DNA of 64,000 nucleotides from Shimia sp040370365 (lineage in GTDB: Bacteria; Pseudomonadota; Alphaproteobacteria; Rhodobacterales; Rhodobacteraceae): the NCBI RefSeq assembly GCF_040370365.1, contig NZ_BAABWQ010000002.1, forward strand, positions 744,001 to 808,000. The letters run 5' to 3'. Positions 51,380 through 60,782 of this stretch are shown here, one piece after another; the first letter of the stretch is position 1; every line of letters starts with the position of its first letter. The notes under the pieces are model-generated. The model had not been told where the DNA came from. It saw only the letters and a list, made by a program, of their open reading frames with translations, and ran no database searches. A program made the position numbers and the translations under genes.

Positions 51380-52045
51380 CTAAAAATCCAGATCAGCATA
51401 ATGCGCAGGGGGCGGAAACCCGGGAACCTGATCAGCCAGTATCGCGCGAAACGCCGGGCGCGATTTGATGGTCGCATACCAGTCTTTCACCACCGCTGAG
51501 CGGTTCCAATCCACATCCGATATATAGTCCAGCGCACTCAAATGCGCGGCGGCCGCAAAATCCGCCAAACTCATCACATCACCTGCCAACCACCGCCGGT
51601 GATCCAACAGCCAATGCATATAGTCCAAATGGTATTTCACCGCCTTTGCGCCGGCCTTTACGTTGCGGCTGTCCGGATACCCTGTGCCCATCAGTTTGCG
51701 ATTGACCCGCTCATACAACAGCTTGGTGGTCACCTCTTGATGAAACTTGTCATCAAACCACGCCACCAATCGGCGCACCTCATACCGGCCATCCACATCG
51801 CGCGGCATCAAGGCGGGCTCCGGGTGCTTCTCTTCCAGATATTCGCAGATGGCATTGCTGTCCGCCATCATCTTGCCGTCCATCTTCAGCACCGGCACTT
51901 TGGCTGCAGGGTTACGCCGCAGAAAATCCGGATCTTGCTCCCAATAGCGCTCCTCCACGAGTTCAACCTCGATCCGCTTTTCAGCCAGCACAAGACGTAC
52001 CTTGCGACAGAAGGGAGACAGGGGAACATGGAACAGACGGTTCAT
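51380..52045 (-). CDS. Glutathione S-transferase
   Basis: 221 residues. N-terminal thioredoxin-like domain (RLFHVPLSPFCRKVRLVLAEKRI, AKVPVLKMDGKMMADSNAICEYLEE) and an all-helical C-terminal domain (HRRWLAGDVMSLADFAAAAHLSALDY). The first-helix Ser-Pro-Phe-Cys site is seen. Start at 52045 chosen over an ATG four codons upstream; both have weak sites. Substrate unknown. Confidence 0.9.
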   Translation of the reverse strand: MNRLFHVPLSPFCRKVRLVLAEKRIEVELVEERYWEQDPDFLRRNPAAKVPVLKMDGKMMADSNAICEYLEEKHPEPALMPRDVDGRYEVRRLVAWFDDKFHQEVTTKLLYERVNRKLMGTGYPDSRNVKAGAKAVKYHLDYMHWLLDHRRWLAGDVMSLADFAAAAHLSALDYISDVDWNRSAVVKDWYATIKSRPAFRAILADQVPGFPPPAHYADLDF

Positions 52046-52103
52046 CAGACAGGTCACAATTTTGTTGGGCTTTGACCCTCAATGCCTTGCTGTCGGGCTT
52101 TTT

Positions 52104-52856
52104 TCAATCCGCAAAACACGCTGCACGCGCTTCTCCGCGTATGGTCTCTGCCCCATCCAGGATCGACGCTGCCCGCTGGCGCAACCTGGCTGTGGGTTTG
52201 CTGGCCGAACGATTTTTGGGGTTGGGCAACACCGCTGCCAGTCGCGCCGCCTGCACTGCGCTCAGATCTTCGGGCCCTACACCAAAGTAGTGACGCGCCG
52301 CCGCCTCGACCCCAAACACCCCTTCGTCAAACTCCGCTATATTTAAGTAGACCTCCAGAATACGGCGCTTAGACCAAGCCATTTCCACCAAAGGTGTCAT
52401 CAATGTCTCCATCACTTTGCGCAGCCAACTGCGGCCTTGCCAAAAGTACACGTTTTTGACGGTCTGCTGGCTCAGCGTACTGGCACCACGCCCAGCGCCC
52501 TCTTCAATGGCCTCACGGATCGCGGCCATATCAAATCCCCAATGCAGACAGAAATTTGCGTCTTCGGCGGCCACCACGGAACGCACCATCACCGGCGCCA
52601 CCTGCTCTATCGGCACCCACTGACGATCAATTGCACCAAGCCGACGCTTCTCTCCCACCATGGTCCATGTGATGGGCGGGTTGATGACCGTGTAAATCAG
52701 CACCGAGAAAATCACCAAAGACACCAACCATATCCCGGCACGGCGCAACCAATAGCGCATCCGCAGCCATTGGCGCTTGATCACACCCGTGGATGCGTCG
52801 CCCGCTTTACGCGTAGAGGCCTTTGCCCGCTTTTTCTTGGCTGCTGTCTTCGCCAT
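52104..52856 (-). CDS. mtgA: Monofunctional biosynthetic peptidoglycan transglycosylase
   Basis: 250 residues. An N-terminal basic stretch and membrane anchor (GIWLVSLVIFSVLIYTVI) precede the glycosyltransferase-51 domain: catalytic Glu in VAAEDANFCLHWGFD, and GASTLSQQTVKNVYFWQGRSWLRK, then KRRILEVYLNIAEFDEGVFGVEAAARHYFG. It polymerises lipid II without a transpeptidase domain. Confidence 0.93.
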   Translation of the reverse strand: MAKTAAKKKRAKASTRKAGDASTGVIKRQWLRMRYWLRRAGIWLVSLVIFSVLIYTVINPPITWTMVGEKRRLGAIDRQWVPIEQVAPVMVRSVVAAEDANFCLHWGFDMAAIREAIEEGAGRGASTLSQQTVKNVYFWQGRSWLRKVMETLMTPLVEMAWSKRRILEVYLNIAEFDEGVFGVEAAARHYFGVGPEDLSAVQAARLAAVLPNPKNRSASKPTARLRQRAASILDGAETIRGEARAACFAD

Positions 52857-53011
52857 AACCCTGCCGTGTTCGCTCGGCTACCGAAGTAGAGCCTCCCCCG
52901 TCACCACGCAAGCCCGACGCGCGCCCGACATCAATCACAACACCTTAAATACGCCACCAAAGCTGCTATCTCTTCAACCGACCAAGAATCACACTTTTTC
53001 TGGATGTTCAC

Positions 53012-53434
53012 ATGACCAAATCCGCACTCCCCCTTAGGCTGTCATTGGCCGTCATTGGCGCCATCATTGTTTTCTTGGGGCTGGATGTGGTCCTTGGAGG
53101 CATGCGCACCATGGGTTGGATGGGTCCGACAACATTTATTGACGTCGCGGACCCTTCTCGATTTGCGATACAGGACAATCACGTCCGCTTTCTTGGTGGC
53201 GTTTGGACCGGTCTTGGCCTGGTCTTCGTGGCCGCCTCCGTGGCATTCCACACCCTGCGCATCACGCTTTTGGTGCTCTGTGCCACGGTCGTACTGGGCG
53301 GCCTATCACGCCTGACCACACCCGAGTTTGCAACCCTCTTGAACATGTCCATCTTGCCTTCGCTCATCGCAGAGCTGGTGCTCTTCCCGCTTTTGGCTCT
53401 CTGGATATTCAAGGCCGGGCACGCAGCAACCTAA
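53012..53434 (+). CDS. DUF4345 membrane protein
   Basis: 140 residues with four hydrophobic segments (LSLAVIGAIIVFLGLDVVLGG; FLGGVWTGLGLVFVAASVAFH; LLVLCATVVLGGLSR; SLIAELVLFPLLALWIF). This spacing and the DNHVRFLGGVWTGLGL core are those of DUF4345. Function unknown. Convergent with the DUF4189 gene. Confidence 0.82.
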   Translation: MTKSALPLRLSLAVIGAIIVFLGLDVVLGGMRTMGWMGPTTFIDVADPSRFAIQDNHVRFLGGVWTGLGLVFVAASVAFHTLRITLLVLCATVVLGGLSRLTTPEFATLLNMSILPSLIAELVLFPLLALWIFKAGHAAT

Positions 53435-53463
53435 GTCCGTAAGCCGCGTGGTGTTCTCAGGCA

Positions 53464-53835
53464 CTAAGGGGAACAGGACCAAACTTTGACTTCACAGCCA
53501 TCGCCGTATTGGCTGCAATAGGCCAATGCAGAGTACTCAGCACTTTGACGCGTGCTGCCCTTACCAAAGCCCCAATTGCCCGCATGTGCTTTCGCAATCG
53601 CGCCGCACGTGTTGTAGAACGTGTGAACGTTGTCACAATCCCACTCACATTCCGTCTGCAGCGCGTGAGTTGCATTCTGCTCTGAATAGTGGCTGTGGGA
53701 ATACCCCCATGCGCCATTTGGCCCAATGGCAACCGCCCCCCAACAATAGGCATAGCCACATTGACCCGCCAACACTGACTGCCCTGCAAAAATGGCAGCT
53801 GTCATGGTCGCGGCAAACACGCGTGTCATCTTCAT
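53464..53835 (-). CDS. DUF4189 secreted protein
   Basis: 123 residues. Signal peptide (MTRVFAATMTAAIFAGQSVLA), then a Cys-rich domain with about eight cysteines (QCGYAYCWGAVAIGPNGAWGYSHSH; CEWDCDN; CGAIAKAHAGNWGFGKG). The AIG-x-GAWG-S and CGAIA pattern fits DUF4189. The ATG at 53833-53835 has GGAG six bases upstream. Several disulfides are likely in the periplasm. Function unknown. Confidence 0.82.
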   Translation of the reverse strand: MKMTRVFAATMTAAIFAGQSVLAGQCGYAYCWGAVAIGPNGAWGYSHSHYSEQNATHALQTECEWDCDNVHTFYNTCGAIAKAHAGNWGFGKGSTRQSAEYSALAYCSQYGDGCEVKVWSCSP

Positions 53836-53895
53836 CGTTATCTCCATTGCAAACCGTCCGCGCTCCGATCACGTTCTGCAAAACACACGAGACAA

Positions 53896-53931
53896 ATAAA
53901 AATCCCCGACAGACAAAGCAGCCGGGGATTA
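53896..53931 (-). terminator. Rho-independent terminator of gltB
   Basis: On the leftward strand AATCCCCG pairs with CGGGGATT and runs straight into TTTTTATTT. The distance from the gltB stop is about 20 bases. A clear factor-independent terminator. Confidence 0.85.
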
Positions 53932-53952
53932 AAATTCAGTATATATGGGGAC

Positions 53953-56900
53953 TTATTCCGCCGGAACCGCCGCGCTGTCTAGCGTCAACGGTGCTGGAAT
54001 ATGCACCAGCATCTCTTTTGGGCAGACCTGCAGGAAGTTGCCTTTTTCCATGTCCCAGTGTTGCAGAATATCCGCGGCCTTGCGGCTGCCGGTCTCTGCC
54101 AGATGGCGTTCAATCAACCCTTTCAGCTGGTCTTCCCAATGCTGCACTGTCACCGGACATGTCACCAAGGTCTCCATGTTCATAACACTTTCGGCTTTGC
54201 CTTCTGGGTCATACAGATAGGCCATACCTCCGGTCATACCCGCGCCAAAGTTTGCACCAATATCACCAAGGATCACAGCCACGCCGCCGGTCATATACTC
54301 ACAACCGCAGGCGCCACAGCCTTCGATGACAACCTTTGCACCAGAGTTTCGCACCGCAAAACGCTCGCCTGCACGACCTGCCGCAAACAAATGCCCATCG
54401 GTCGCACCGTAAAGCACGGTGTTGCCGATGATGGTGTTATCCGCCGCAGTCAACGGGCTCGCCATTGGTGGGCGCACCACAACCGTGCCACCAGACAGAC
54501 CTTTGCCAACATAGTCGTTTGCATCACCAGAGACTTCGATTTTCAGACCCGGCGCCGCAAAGGCCCCAAGCGACTGACCAGCAGAACCGGTCAGCTTGAC
54601 GGTCAGGTGATCGTCCTGAAGCGCATTGCGCATGCCGAAGTTGCGCACAATGTGGCTTGAGGTGCGCGTGCCCACGGTCCGGTGCGTGTTCTGCACCGCA
54701 TAGCTAAGCTGCATCTTCTCGCCATCCTCAAGGAAGCGCGCCGCATCCCGTACAATCTCCGCATCCAGCGTGTCTGGCACGTAGTTACGGTCTTTGTCCC
54801 GGTTGTAGACGATGTCATGTGCGCCATCGACGGTGATCAACAGTGGATTGAGATCCAGATCATCCAAATGGGCGGAACCACGCGACACCTGCGCCAGCAG
54901 GTCAGCACGGCCAATCACCTCTTCCAAGGAACGCGCGCCGATAGAGGCGAGAATTTCACGCACTTCTTGCGCATAGAAGGTGATCAGGTTCACCACTTTG
55001 TCCGCAGAGCCGGTGTATTTTTTGCGCAGGTCTTCGTCCTGCGTACAGACACCCACGGGGCAGGTGTTGGATTGGCACTGACGCACCATGATACAACCCA
55101 TCGCGATCAAGGCAGCGGTGCCGATGCCGTATTCCTCGGCACCCATCATCGCGGCCATCACAATGTCACGACCTGTGCGCAAACCACCATCGGTCCGCAG
55201 AGTGACCCGCTCACGAAGGTTGTTCATCGCCAGCACTTGATGCGCTTCGGTCAGACCCATCTCCCATGGCAGACCGCAGTATTTGATCGAGGTCGCAGGG
55301 GACGCGCCTGTGCCACCGTTGTGGCCAGAGATCAGGATGATGTCGGCTTTCGCCTTCGCCACACCAGCCGCAATTGTGCCAACGCCAGAAGAGGCCACCA
55401 GCTTCACCGTGACTTTACAGCGCGGGTTGATCTGCTTGAGATCGTAGATCAGCTGCGCCAAGTCTTCGATTGAATAGATGTCATGGTGCGGTGGTGGGGA
55501 AATCAGCGTCACACCTTTGGTGGAGTGGCGCAGACGTGCAATCAGGTCGGTGACCTTCATGCCCGGCAATTGACCGCCCTCACCGGGTTTCGCACCCTGC
55601 GCCACTTTGATTTCCAGCTCTTCACACTGGTTGAGGTATTCAGCGGTCACACCAAACCGGCCAGACGCCACCTGCTTGATCTTCGCAGAAGGGTTGTCGC
55701 CATTTGGCTCCGGCACAAAGTGTGCCGGATCTTCGCCACCCTCACCAGAGTCAGACTTCGCGCCAATGCGGTTCATGGCCACGTTCAGCGTCTTATGCGC
55801 CTCAGGGCTCAACGCCCCCAAGGACATACCCGGCGTGACAAAACGTTTGCGGATCGCTGTGATGCTTTCCACTTCCTCAATTGGAATGGCTTTGCCAATC
55901 GCCTTGATGTCCAGCAAATCGCGCAAATGGATTGGCGGGTTGGCCCGCATCTGCGCCGAATACTGCTTCCACATCTCATAAGACGCCCGATCACACGCCG
56001 CTTGCAGCATATGCATCGTTTGGGCGCCCCACGCGTGGGTCTCGCCAGATTTGCGGGCTTTGTAGAACCCACCAATCGGCAACACATCCGTGCCTGACAA
56101 GAACCCTTTGGCGTGCACATCCTCAACTTTGGTCTGAATGCCGCTCACACCGATGCCGGAAATCCGGCTGATCATGCCGGGGAAATATTCCGCACACATG
56201 GCGCGTGACAGCCCCACAGCTTCAAAGTTCAGACCACCGCGATAGGAAGAGATCACCGAAATCCCCATCTTCGCCATGATTTTCAGAAGGCCCTGATCAA
56301 TCGCATCCCGGTACCGCGCCATGTTCTCAGTCAGCGTGCCATCGGCCAGCCCCCGCTCAATGCGATCTGCCAGCGTGTCTTCCGCCAAATACGGGTTCAC
56401 CACGGTGGCGCCAGACCCAATCAAAACCGCAAAATAGTGCGGGTCGATACATTCTGCAGACCGCACGTTCAGGCTGCAGAAAGTCCGCAAGCCTTTGCGT
56501 GTCAAATGACTGTGCACGGCACTGGTCGCAAGGATCATGGGCATCGCCACACGCTCCGCACCCTGTGCCTCATCGCTCAGCACAATGTGGCCCGCACCAG
56601 ACCGCACCGCATCCTCGGCCTCAGCCCGGATACGCTCCAGACCAGCCTGCAACGCTCCCGCTGAACCGTGCGCATGAAAGGTACAGTCAATCTTGACCAC
56701 AGTGTCGTCAAACGCCTCAAGCAATCGCGCAAACTGCGCGTTCGCCACAAATGGGCTCTCCAACACGGCGATTTCCGTCTGACTGCCATCTTCGCCCAGC
56801 ACGTTCTTCAGATTGCCAAACCGTGTCTTCAAGCTCATCACACGATATTCGCGCAGGCTGTCGATGGGGGGGTTGGTCACCTGAGAAAAGTTCTGACGGA

Positions 56901-58491
56901 AGAAATGGCTCAGAGGGCGATACATCTTAGACAAAACCGCAGACGGCGTGTCATCCCCCATAGAGGCCAGCGCTTCTTTGCCATCCTCTGCCATCGGCGC
57001 AAGGATCTGCTCAACCTCTTCCATCGAATAGCCCGCCGCGATCTGACGCGCGCGCAGCTCTTCACCCGCGTAGGTCGCGGTCTCTGTTACGCTTTCCAGC
57101 TCCCCCGCAAGATCGCGGATTTTGCCAACCCACTCGCCAAACGGACGCGCAGCGGCCAGTTTGTCTTTAATTTCGGTGTCATGATACAGCTTGCCATGCT
57201 TCATATCCACGGCCAGCAATTGCCCCGGACCCAGCGCGCCTTTTTCCACCACGGTGGCTTCATCAATCGGCACCATGCCCGCCTCAGACCCGGAAATCAG
57301 CAGGCCATCACCAGTCACAACATACCGCATTGGGCGCAGTCCGTTGCGGTCCAAACCCGCACAAACCCAGCGTCCATCGGTCATTGCCAACGCAGCAGGG
57401 CCATCCCATGGCTCCATCACAGAGTTGCAATAGGAATACATGTCACGCCATGCCTGTGGCAGTTCCACCGCCTGCTTGGACCAGCTCTCTGGCACCAGCA
57501 TGGTTTTCGCCATTGGGGCAGAGCGTCCAGCGCGCACCAGAACCTCAAACACACCGTCCAGCGCAGCAGAGTCAGAAGCGCCGCCTGGCACGATCGGTTT
57601 GATGTCCTCGGCATAGTCGCCAAACGACGCTGACGCCATGCGGATCTCATGGCTCTTCATCCAGTTCAGGTTGCCTTTGAGCGTGTTGATCTCGCCGTTG
57701 TGCGCCAACATGCGGAACGGCTGGGCCAGCCACCACTCAGGGAACGTGTTGGTAGAATAGCGCTGGTGATACAGCGCAAAGGCACTTTCAAAGCGCTCGT
57801 CCAACAGGTCGGGATAAAACACCGCAACCTGTTCAGCCAACATCATACCTTTGTAGATGATCGACCGGCACGACAAAGATGCGATGTAGAGCCCGTTGAT
57901 ATTGGCCGCCAAGGCCGCCTTTTCGATCCGGCGACGGATCACATAAAGCTCACGCTCAAATGTGTCTTCATCCACCCCTTTGGAGTTGGAGATCAGAATT
58001 TGCTCAATCTCAGGACGCGTCGCGTTTGCTTTTTCGCCAAGACAGGTCACATCCACCGGCACATGGCGCCAGCCATAAATGCGATAGCCCATTTTCAGAA
58101 CTTCGGTTTCCACAATTGTCCGACAGGATTCCTGCGCGCCAAAATCGGTGCGTGGCAGAAACACCTGACCAACCGCAATCAACTCATCTTTGTGAGGTTC
58201 ATGTCCTGTGCGTTCGATCTGGTCATAAAAGAAGGGCACTGGAATTTGCACGTGGATGCCCGCGCCGTCACCGGTCTTGCCGTCCGCATCCACCGCACCG
58301 CGGTGCCAGATTGCCTTCAGCGCGGTGATGCCCGCTTCCACAACTTTGCGGCTTGGTTTGCCGTCGATAGACACCACAAGGCCCACGCCACATGAAGAGT
58401 GCTCTTCGCTCTCATCATACAGACCGTTTTCAGCCATCCACTTGCGCTTGGCTTCTTCGGCCCGCACCCAGTTTTGATCATACTTGGTCAT
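53953..58491 (-). CDS. gltB: Glutamate synthase (NADPH) large subunit
   Basis: 1512 residues. A 33-residue propeptide is expected to be removed to expose Cys34 (EHSSCGVG), the glutaminase nucleophile. Then come the central domain, the FMN-binding synthase domain (SGHNGGTGASPATSIKYCGLPWE, LRTDGGLRTGRDI), the [3Fe-4S] cysteines (CIMVRQCQSNTCPVGVC) and the GXGXG C-terminal domain. The ATG at 58491 has GGAG six bases upstream; a start nine codons earlier is weaker. Together with gltD it makes glutamate from glutamine and 2-oxoglutarate. A GFA-family gene lies between the two. Confidence 0.96.
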   Translation of the reverse strand: MTKYDQNWVRAEEAKRKWMAENGLYDESEEHSSCGVGLVVSIDGKPSRKVVEAGITALKAIWHRGAVDADGKTGDGAGIHVQIPVPFFYDQIERTGHEPHKDELIAVGQVFLPRTDFGAQESCRTIVETEVLKMGYRIYGWRHVPVDVTCLGEKANATRPEIEQILISNSKGVDEDTFERELYVIRRRIEKAALAANINGLYIASLSCRSIIYKGMMLAEQVAVFYPDLLDERFESAFALYHQRYSTNTFPEWWLAQPFRMLAHNGEINTLKGNLNWMKSHEIRMASASFGDYAEDIKPIVPGGASDSAALDGVFEVLVRAGRSAPMAKTMLVPESWSKQAVELPQAWRDMYSYCNSVMEPWDGPAALAMTDGRWVCAGLDRNGLRPMRYVVTGDGLLISGSEAGMVPIDEATVVEKGALGPGQLLAVDMKHGKLYHDTEIKDKLAAARPFGEWVGKIRDLAGELESVTETATYAGEELRARQIAAGYSMEEVEQILAPMAEDGKEALASMGDDTPSAVLSKMYRPLSHFFRQNFSQVTNPPIDSLREYRVMSLKTRFGNLKNVLGEDGSQTEIAVLESPFVANAQFARLLEAFDDTVVKIDCTFHAHGSAGALQAGLERIRAEAEDAVRSGAGHIVLSDEAQGAERVAMPMILATSAVHSHLTRKGLRTFCSLNVRSAECIDPHYFAVLIGSGATVVNPYLAEDTLADRIERGLADGTLTENMARYRDAIDQGLLKIMAKMGISVISSYRGGLNFEAVGLSRAMCAEYFPGMISRISGIGVSGIQTKVEDVHAKGFLSGTDVLPIGGFYKARKSGETHAWGAQTMHMLQAACDRASYEMWKQYSAQMRANPPIHLRDLLDIKAIGKAIPIEEVESITAIRKRFVTPGMSLGALSPEAHKTLNVAMNRIGAKSDSGEGGEDPAHFVPEPNGDNPSAKIKQVASGRFGVTAEYLNQCEELEIKVAQGAKPGEGGQLPGMKVTDLIARLRHSTKGVTLISPPPHHDIYSIEDLAQLIYDLKQINPRCKVTVKLVASSGVGTIAAGVAKAKADIILISGHNGGTGASPATSIKYCGLPWEMGLTEAHQVLAMNNLRERVTLRTDGGLRTGRDIVMAAMMGAEEYGIGTAALIAMGCIMVRQCQSNTCPVGVCTQDEDLRKKYTGSADKVVNLITFYAQEVREILASIGARSLEEVIGRADLLAQVSRGSAHLDDLDLNPLLITVDGAHDIVYNRDKDRNYVPDTLDAEIVRDAARFLEDGEKMQLSYAVQNTHRTVGTRTSSHIVRNFGMRNALQDDHLTVKLTGSAGQSLGAFAAPGLKIEVSGDANDYVGKGLSGGTVVVRPPMASPLTAADNTIIGNTVLYGATDGHLFAAGRAGERFAVRNSGAKVVIEGCGACGCEYMTGGVAVILGDIGANFGAGMTGGMAYLYDPEGKAESVMNMETLVTCPVTVQHWEDQLKGLIERHLAETGSRKAADILQHWDMEKGNFLQVCPKEMLVHIPAPLTLDSAAVPAE

Positions 58492-58545
58492 GTCAGTCTC
58501 CACTTCTCGTCTCGTCATCAGCGCACCCTCTGGGCCGCCGGCTGT

Positions 58546-59004
58546 TCATTCGCTGTCAAGTTGCGAAAATAACTTGATGCAGTCGGCGCGCGTCATTTCT
58601 TTGCGGCCGTCTCCGGCAAAGGCAAACCCGTCTGGCTTTTGATCTATGAAGATCTCATTCTTCAGTTCAAACCCGTTTGGATCGTCAAAAAGCCCCACCG
58701 GTATTTCGGTGCCACCGGACCACTCATTGTCCGCTGTCACCCGGTAGAAAAGGCCGGTGCCACACTTTGTGCACCACGCCCGCTCTGCCCATTCCGAACT
58801 TTGGATGCGGCCGATGTGCTCAGCCCCCTCCCACGTGATCGTGTCCGTTGGAATGGTAACCCCCATCAGCGCCAAACCCGTCCAGCGGCGACATTGCTCA
58901 CAATGGCAAATCCCCGCACTGGATGGCACCTTGTCAGACACAAACCGAACAGCACCGCACAGGCACTTGCCGGTCTTGCGTGATGTGGTTTCAGTTTGCG
59001 CCAT
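58546..59004 (-). CDS. GFA family zinc protein
   Basis: 152 residues with the zinc-binding Cys set of the glutathione-dependent formaldehyde-activating (GFA) family: CLCGAVRF, CHCEQCRRWTG and WCTKCGTGLFYR. GFA proteins bind zinc; the enzymatic role of this member is not known. It sits between gltD and gltB in the same direction. A 12-codon reading frame just upstream ends in TAATG overlapping this start, and the 11-base repeat array lies before that. Confidence 0.87.
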   Translation of the reverse strand: MAQTETTSRKTGKCLCGAVRFVSDKVPSSAGICHCEQCRRWTGLALMGVTIPTDTITWEGAEHIGRIQSSEWAERAWCTKCGTGLFYRVTADNEWSGGTEIPVGLFDDPNGFELKNEIFIDQKPDGFAFAGDGRKEMTRADCIKLFSQLDSE

Positions 59005-59042
59005 TAGGTCAACACCTCTGCATTATTTACATTTCCCCGCAT
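59004..59042 (-). CDS. Possible 12-codon leader peptide before the GFA gene
   Basis: ATG at 59040-59042 with GGAGG nine bases upstream, encoding MRGNVNNAEVLT, and its TAA shares an A with the ATG of the GFA gene (TAATG). The ribosome binding site coincides with the last unit of the repeat array. This could couple translation to the GFA gene. It may be chance; no conserved peptide is recognised. Confidence 0.3.
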   Translation of the reverse strand: MRGNVNNAEVLT

Positions 59043-59045
59043 TTT

Positions 59046-59089
59046 TTGGCACCTCCGCGATACAGTCAAAATACCGACGTGATACCGAC
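59046..59089 (-). repeat. 11-base periodic repeat array, copy B
   Basis: Read leftward, four 11-base units: GTCGGTATCAC, GTCGGTATTTT, GACTGTATCGC and GGAGGTGCCAA. The unit order and degeneracy match copy A at 164-207 closely: the third unit has CTGTAT and the fourth GGTGC in both. It lies 41 bases before the GFA start, between gltD and the GFA gene. Confidence 0.65.
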
Positions 59090-59125
59090 ACCCGGTTTTG
59101 GCCGGGTGCCACGGGTCGTTAAGGA

Positions 59126-60562
59126 TTATTCTGCGGCCACAGCCTGCTTTGTGGCCAACTTCTCGATGATGGCATCAGCACAGTCGCGCCCGTCTTTGAT
59201 GGCCCAAACCACCAACGACGCACCGCGCACGATGTCGCCAACCGCATAGACACCCTCAAGATCAGTCGCGCCGGTGGTGAACTGCGCTTTGACAGTGCCC
59301 CAACGTGTCACTTCCAACTCTGGCTGGTCCCACAAAGTTGGCAGGTCTTCGGGCTCAAAGCCCAGCGCCTTGATCACAAGATCAGCCTTTTCAACATAGT
59401 CTGCGCCTTCGATCACCTCGGGGCTCTGACGACCGGATGCATCGGGCTGACCAAGGCGCATCTTCTGCACCATCACGCCATCGACCTGCTCGCCACCAGT
59501 GAAGCCTTTAGGGGCAGAAAGCCACACAAATTCAACACCTTCTTCCTCGGCGTTCTGTGTCTCCCGTTGAGACCCCGGCATATTGGCTTTGTCACGACGG
59601 TACAGGCATTTCACGCTGTCCGCGCCTTGACGGATCGCGGTGCGCACACAGTCCATCGCCGTGTCCCCTCCGCCAATCACCACAACCTTCTTGCCTTCAG
59701 CATTCAACTCACCGCTTTCGATCTCCGGCACGGTGTCGCCAAAGTTCAAACGGTTGGATGCGGTCAGATAGTCAATTGCTTTGACGATGCCTGCAGCACC
59801 TGCGCCCGGACCCTGCAAATCTCGGCTTTTATAGACACCGGTCGCAAGGATCACCGCGTCATGTGTCTCGCGGATCTCTTGAAAAGAGATGTCTTCACCC
59901 ACATTACAGTTCAGCCTGAAGGTCACGCCACCGTCTTCCAACAGCTTGTTGCGGCGCATAACCACTTCTTTTTCAAGCTTAAACCCGGGAATACCATAGG
60001 TCAGCAAGCCACCGGCACGGTCGTAGCGATCATAGATCGTCACCTGAAAGCCTGCGCGGCGTAGGCGATCCGCTGCGGCCAAACCACCCGGACCTGCACC
60101 AATGATTCCGATGCTTTCGCTGCGTTCCTGCCCCGGCACCAACGCCTCGACCCAGCCTTTTTCCCAAGCGGTGTCAGTGATGTATTTTTCCACGGCGCCA
60201 ATGGTGACAGTTTCATGGCCAGACTGTTCGATCACACAGTTGCCTTCACACAGGCGGTCCTGCGGACAGATACGGCCACAGATTTCAGGGAACGTGTTGG
60301 TCGCTTGGCTCAGCTGATAGGCTTCTTTGAGGCGGCCCGTAGCCGTCATATTCAGCCAATCAGGAATGTTGTTGTGCAATGGGCAGTGGCTTTGGCAATA
60401 CGGCACGCCACATTGACTGCACCGGCTCGCCTGCTCCTCAGCCTTCGCTTTAGCGAACTCTGCATAGATTTCATTGAAATCTTCTTTGCGTACCGTCGCA
60501 TCACGCTTCTCGGGCATGTCACGGTCTACGGTCACAAATTTCAACATAGGTTGCTTGGCCAC
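59126..60562 (-). CDS. gltD: Glutamate synthase (NADPH) small subunit
   Basis: 478 residues. Two [4Fe-4S] Cys sets in the N-terminus (CSQCGVPYCQSHCPLHN; CGRICPQDRLCEGNCV), an FAD fold (GAGPGGLAAADRLRRAG) and an NADPH fold (VIGGGDTAMDCVRTA). It passes electrons from NADPH to the large subunit. Starts at GTG (60560-60562) with GGAGG nine bases upstream; the first ATG is five codons later without such a site. First gene of the gltD-GFA-gltB run and divergent from uppP, with a 220-base promoter gap. Confidence 0.95.
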   Translation of the reverse strand: MAKQPMLKFVTVDRDMPEKRDATVRKEDFNEIYAEFAKAKAEEQASRCSQCGVPYCQSHCPLHNNIPDWLNMTATGRLKEAYQLSQATNTFPEICGRICPQDRLCEGNCVIEQSGHETVTIGAVEKYITDTAWEKGWVEALVPGQERSESIGIIGAGPGGLAAADRLRRAGFQVTIYDRYDRAGGLLTYGIPGFKLEKEVVMRRNKLLEDGGVTFRLNCNVGEDISFQEIRETHDAVILATGVYKSRDLQGPGAGAAGIVKAIDYLTASNRLNFGDTVPEIESGELNAEGKKVVVIGGGDTAMDCVRTAIRQGADSVKCLYRRDKANMPGSQRETQNAEEEGVEFVWLSAPKGFTGGEQVDGVMVQKMRLGQPDASGRQSPEVIEGADYVEKADLVIKALGFEPEDLPTLWDQPELEVTRWGTVKAQFTTGATDLEGVYAVGDIVRGASLVVWAIKDGRDCADAIIEKLATKQAVAAE

Positions 60563-60782
60563 GGGTAGCTGCCTCCAGATTTTTCCAGTTCGGAGTGTCT
60601 AATTAATAATCACAGGAGATAAAAGTAAGTTGTGCTGACCTATATTTGAGTTTTTTGGTCATTTCGACCACAAAATGCAAATTTTCTCGCATTTTTAGGT
60701 CCGATTCGGTATTAAATTCCGTATTCCCCTTGAATCATTGGCCACTTATACGTGAGTCGTCCAACACAAGGCCGCTCCTATT

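Noticed and set aside
56668..58395. Long rightward frames opposite gltB
   Set aside because: They lie wholly within the conserved gltB gene and encode no recognisable domain.
60698..60725. A third copy of the 11-base repeat array before uppP (ATTCGGTATT and ATTCCGTATT)
   Set aside because: Only two units are clear and they are 12 bases apart, so the phasing of the other two arrays is not kept.
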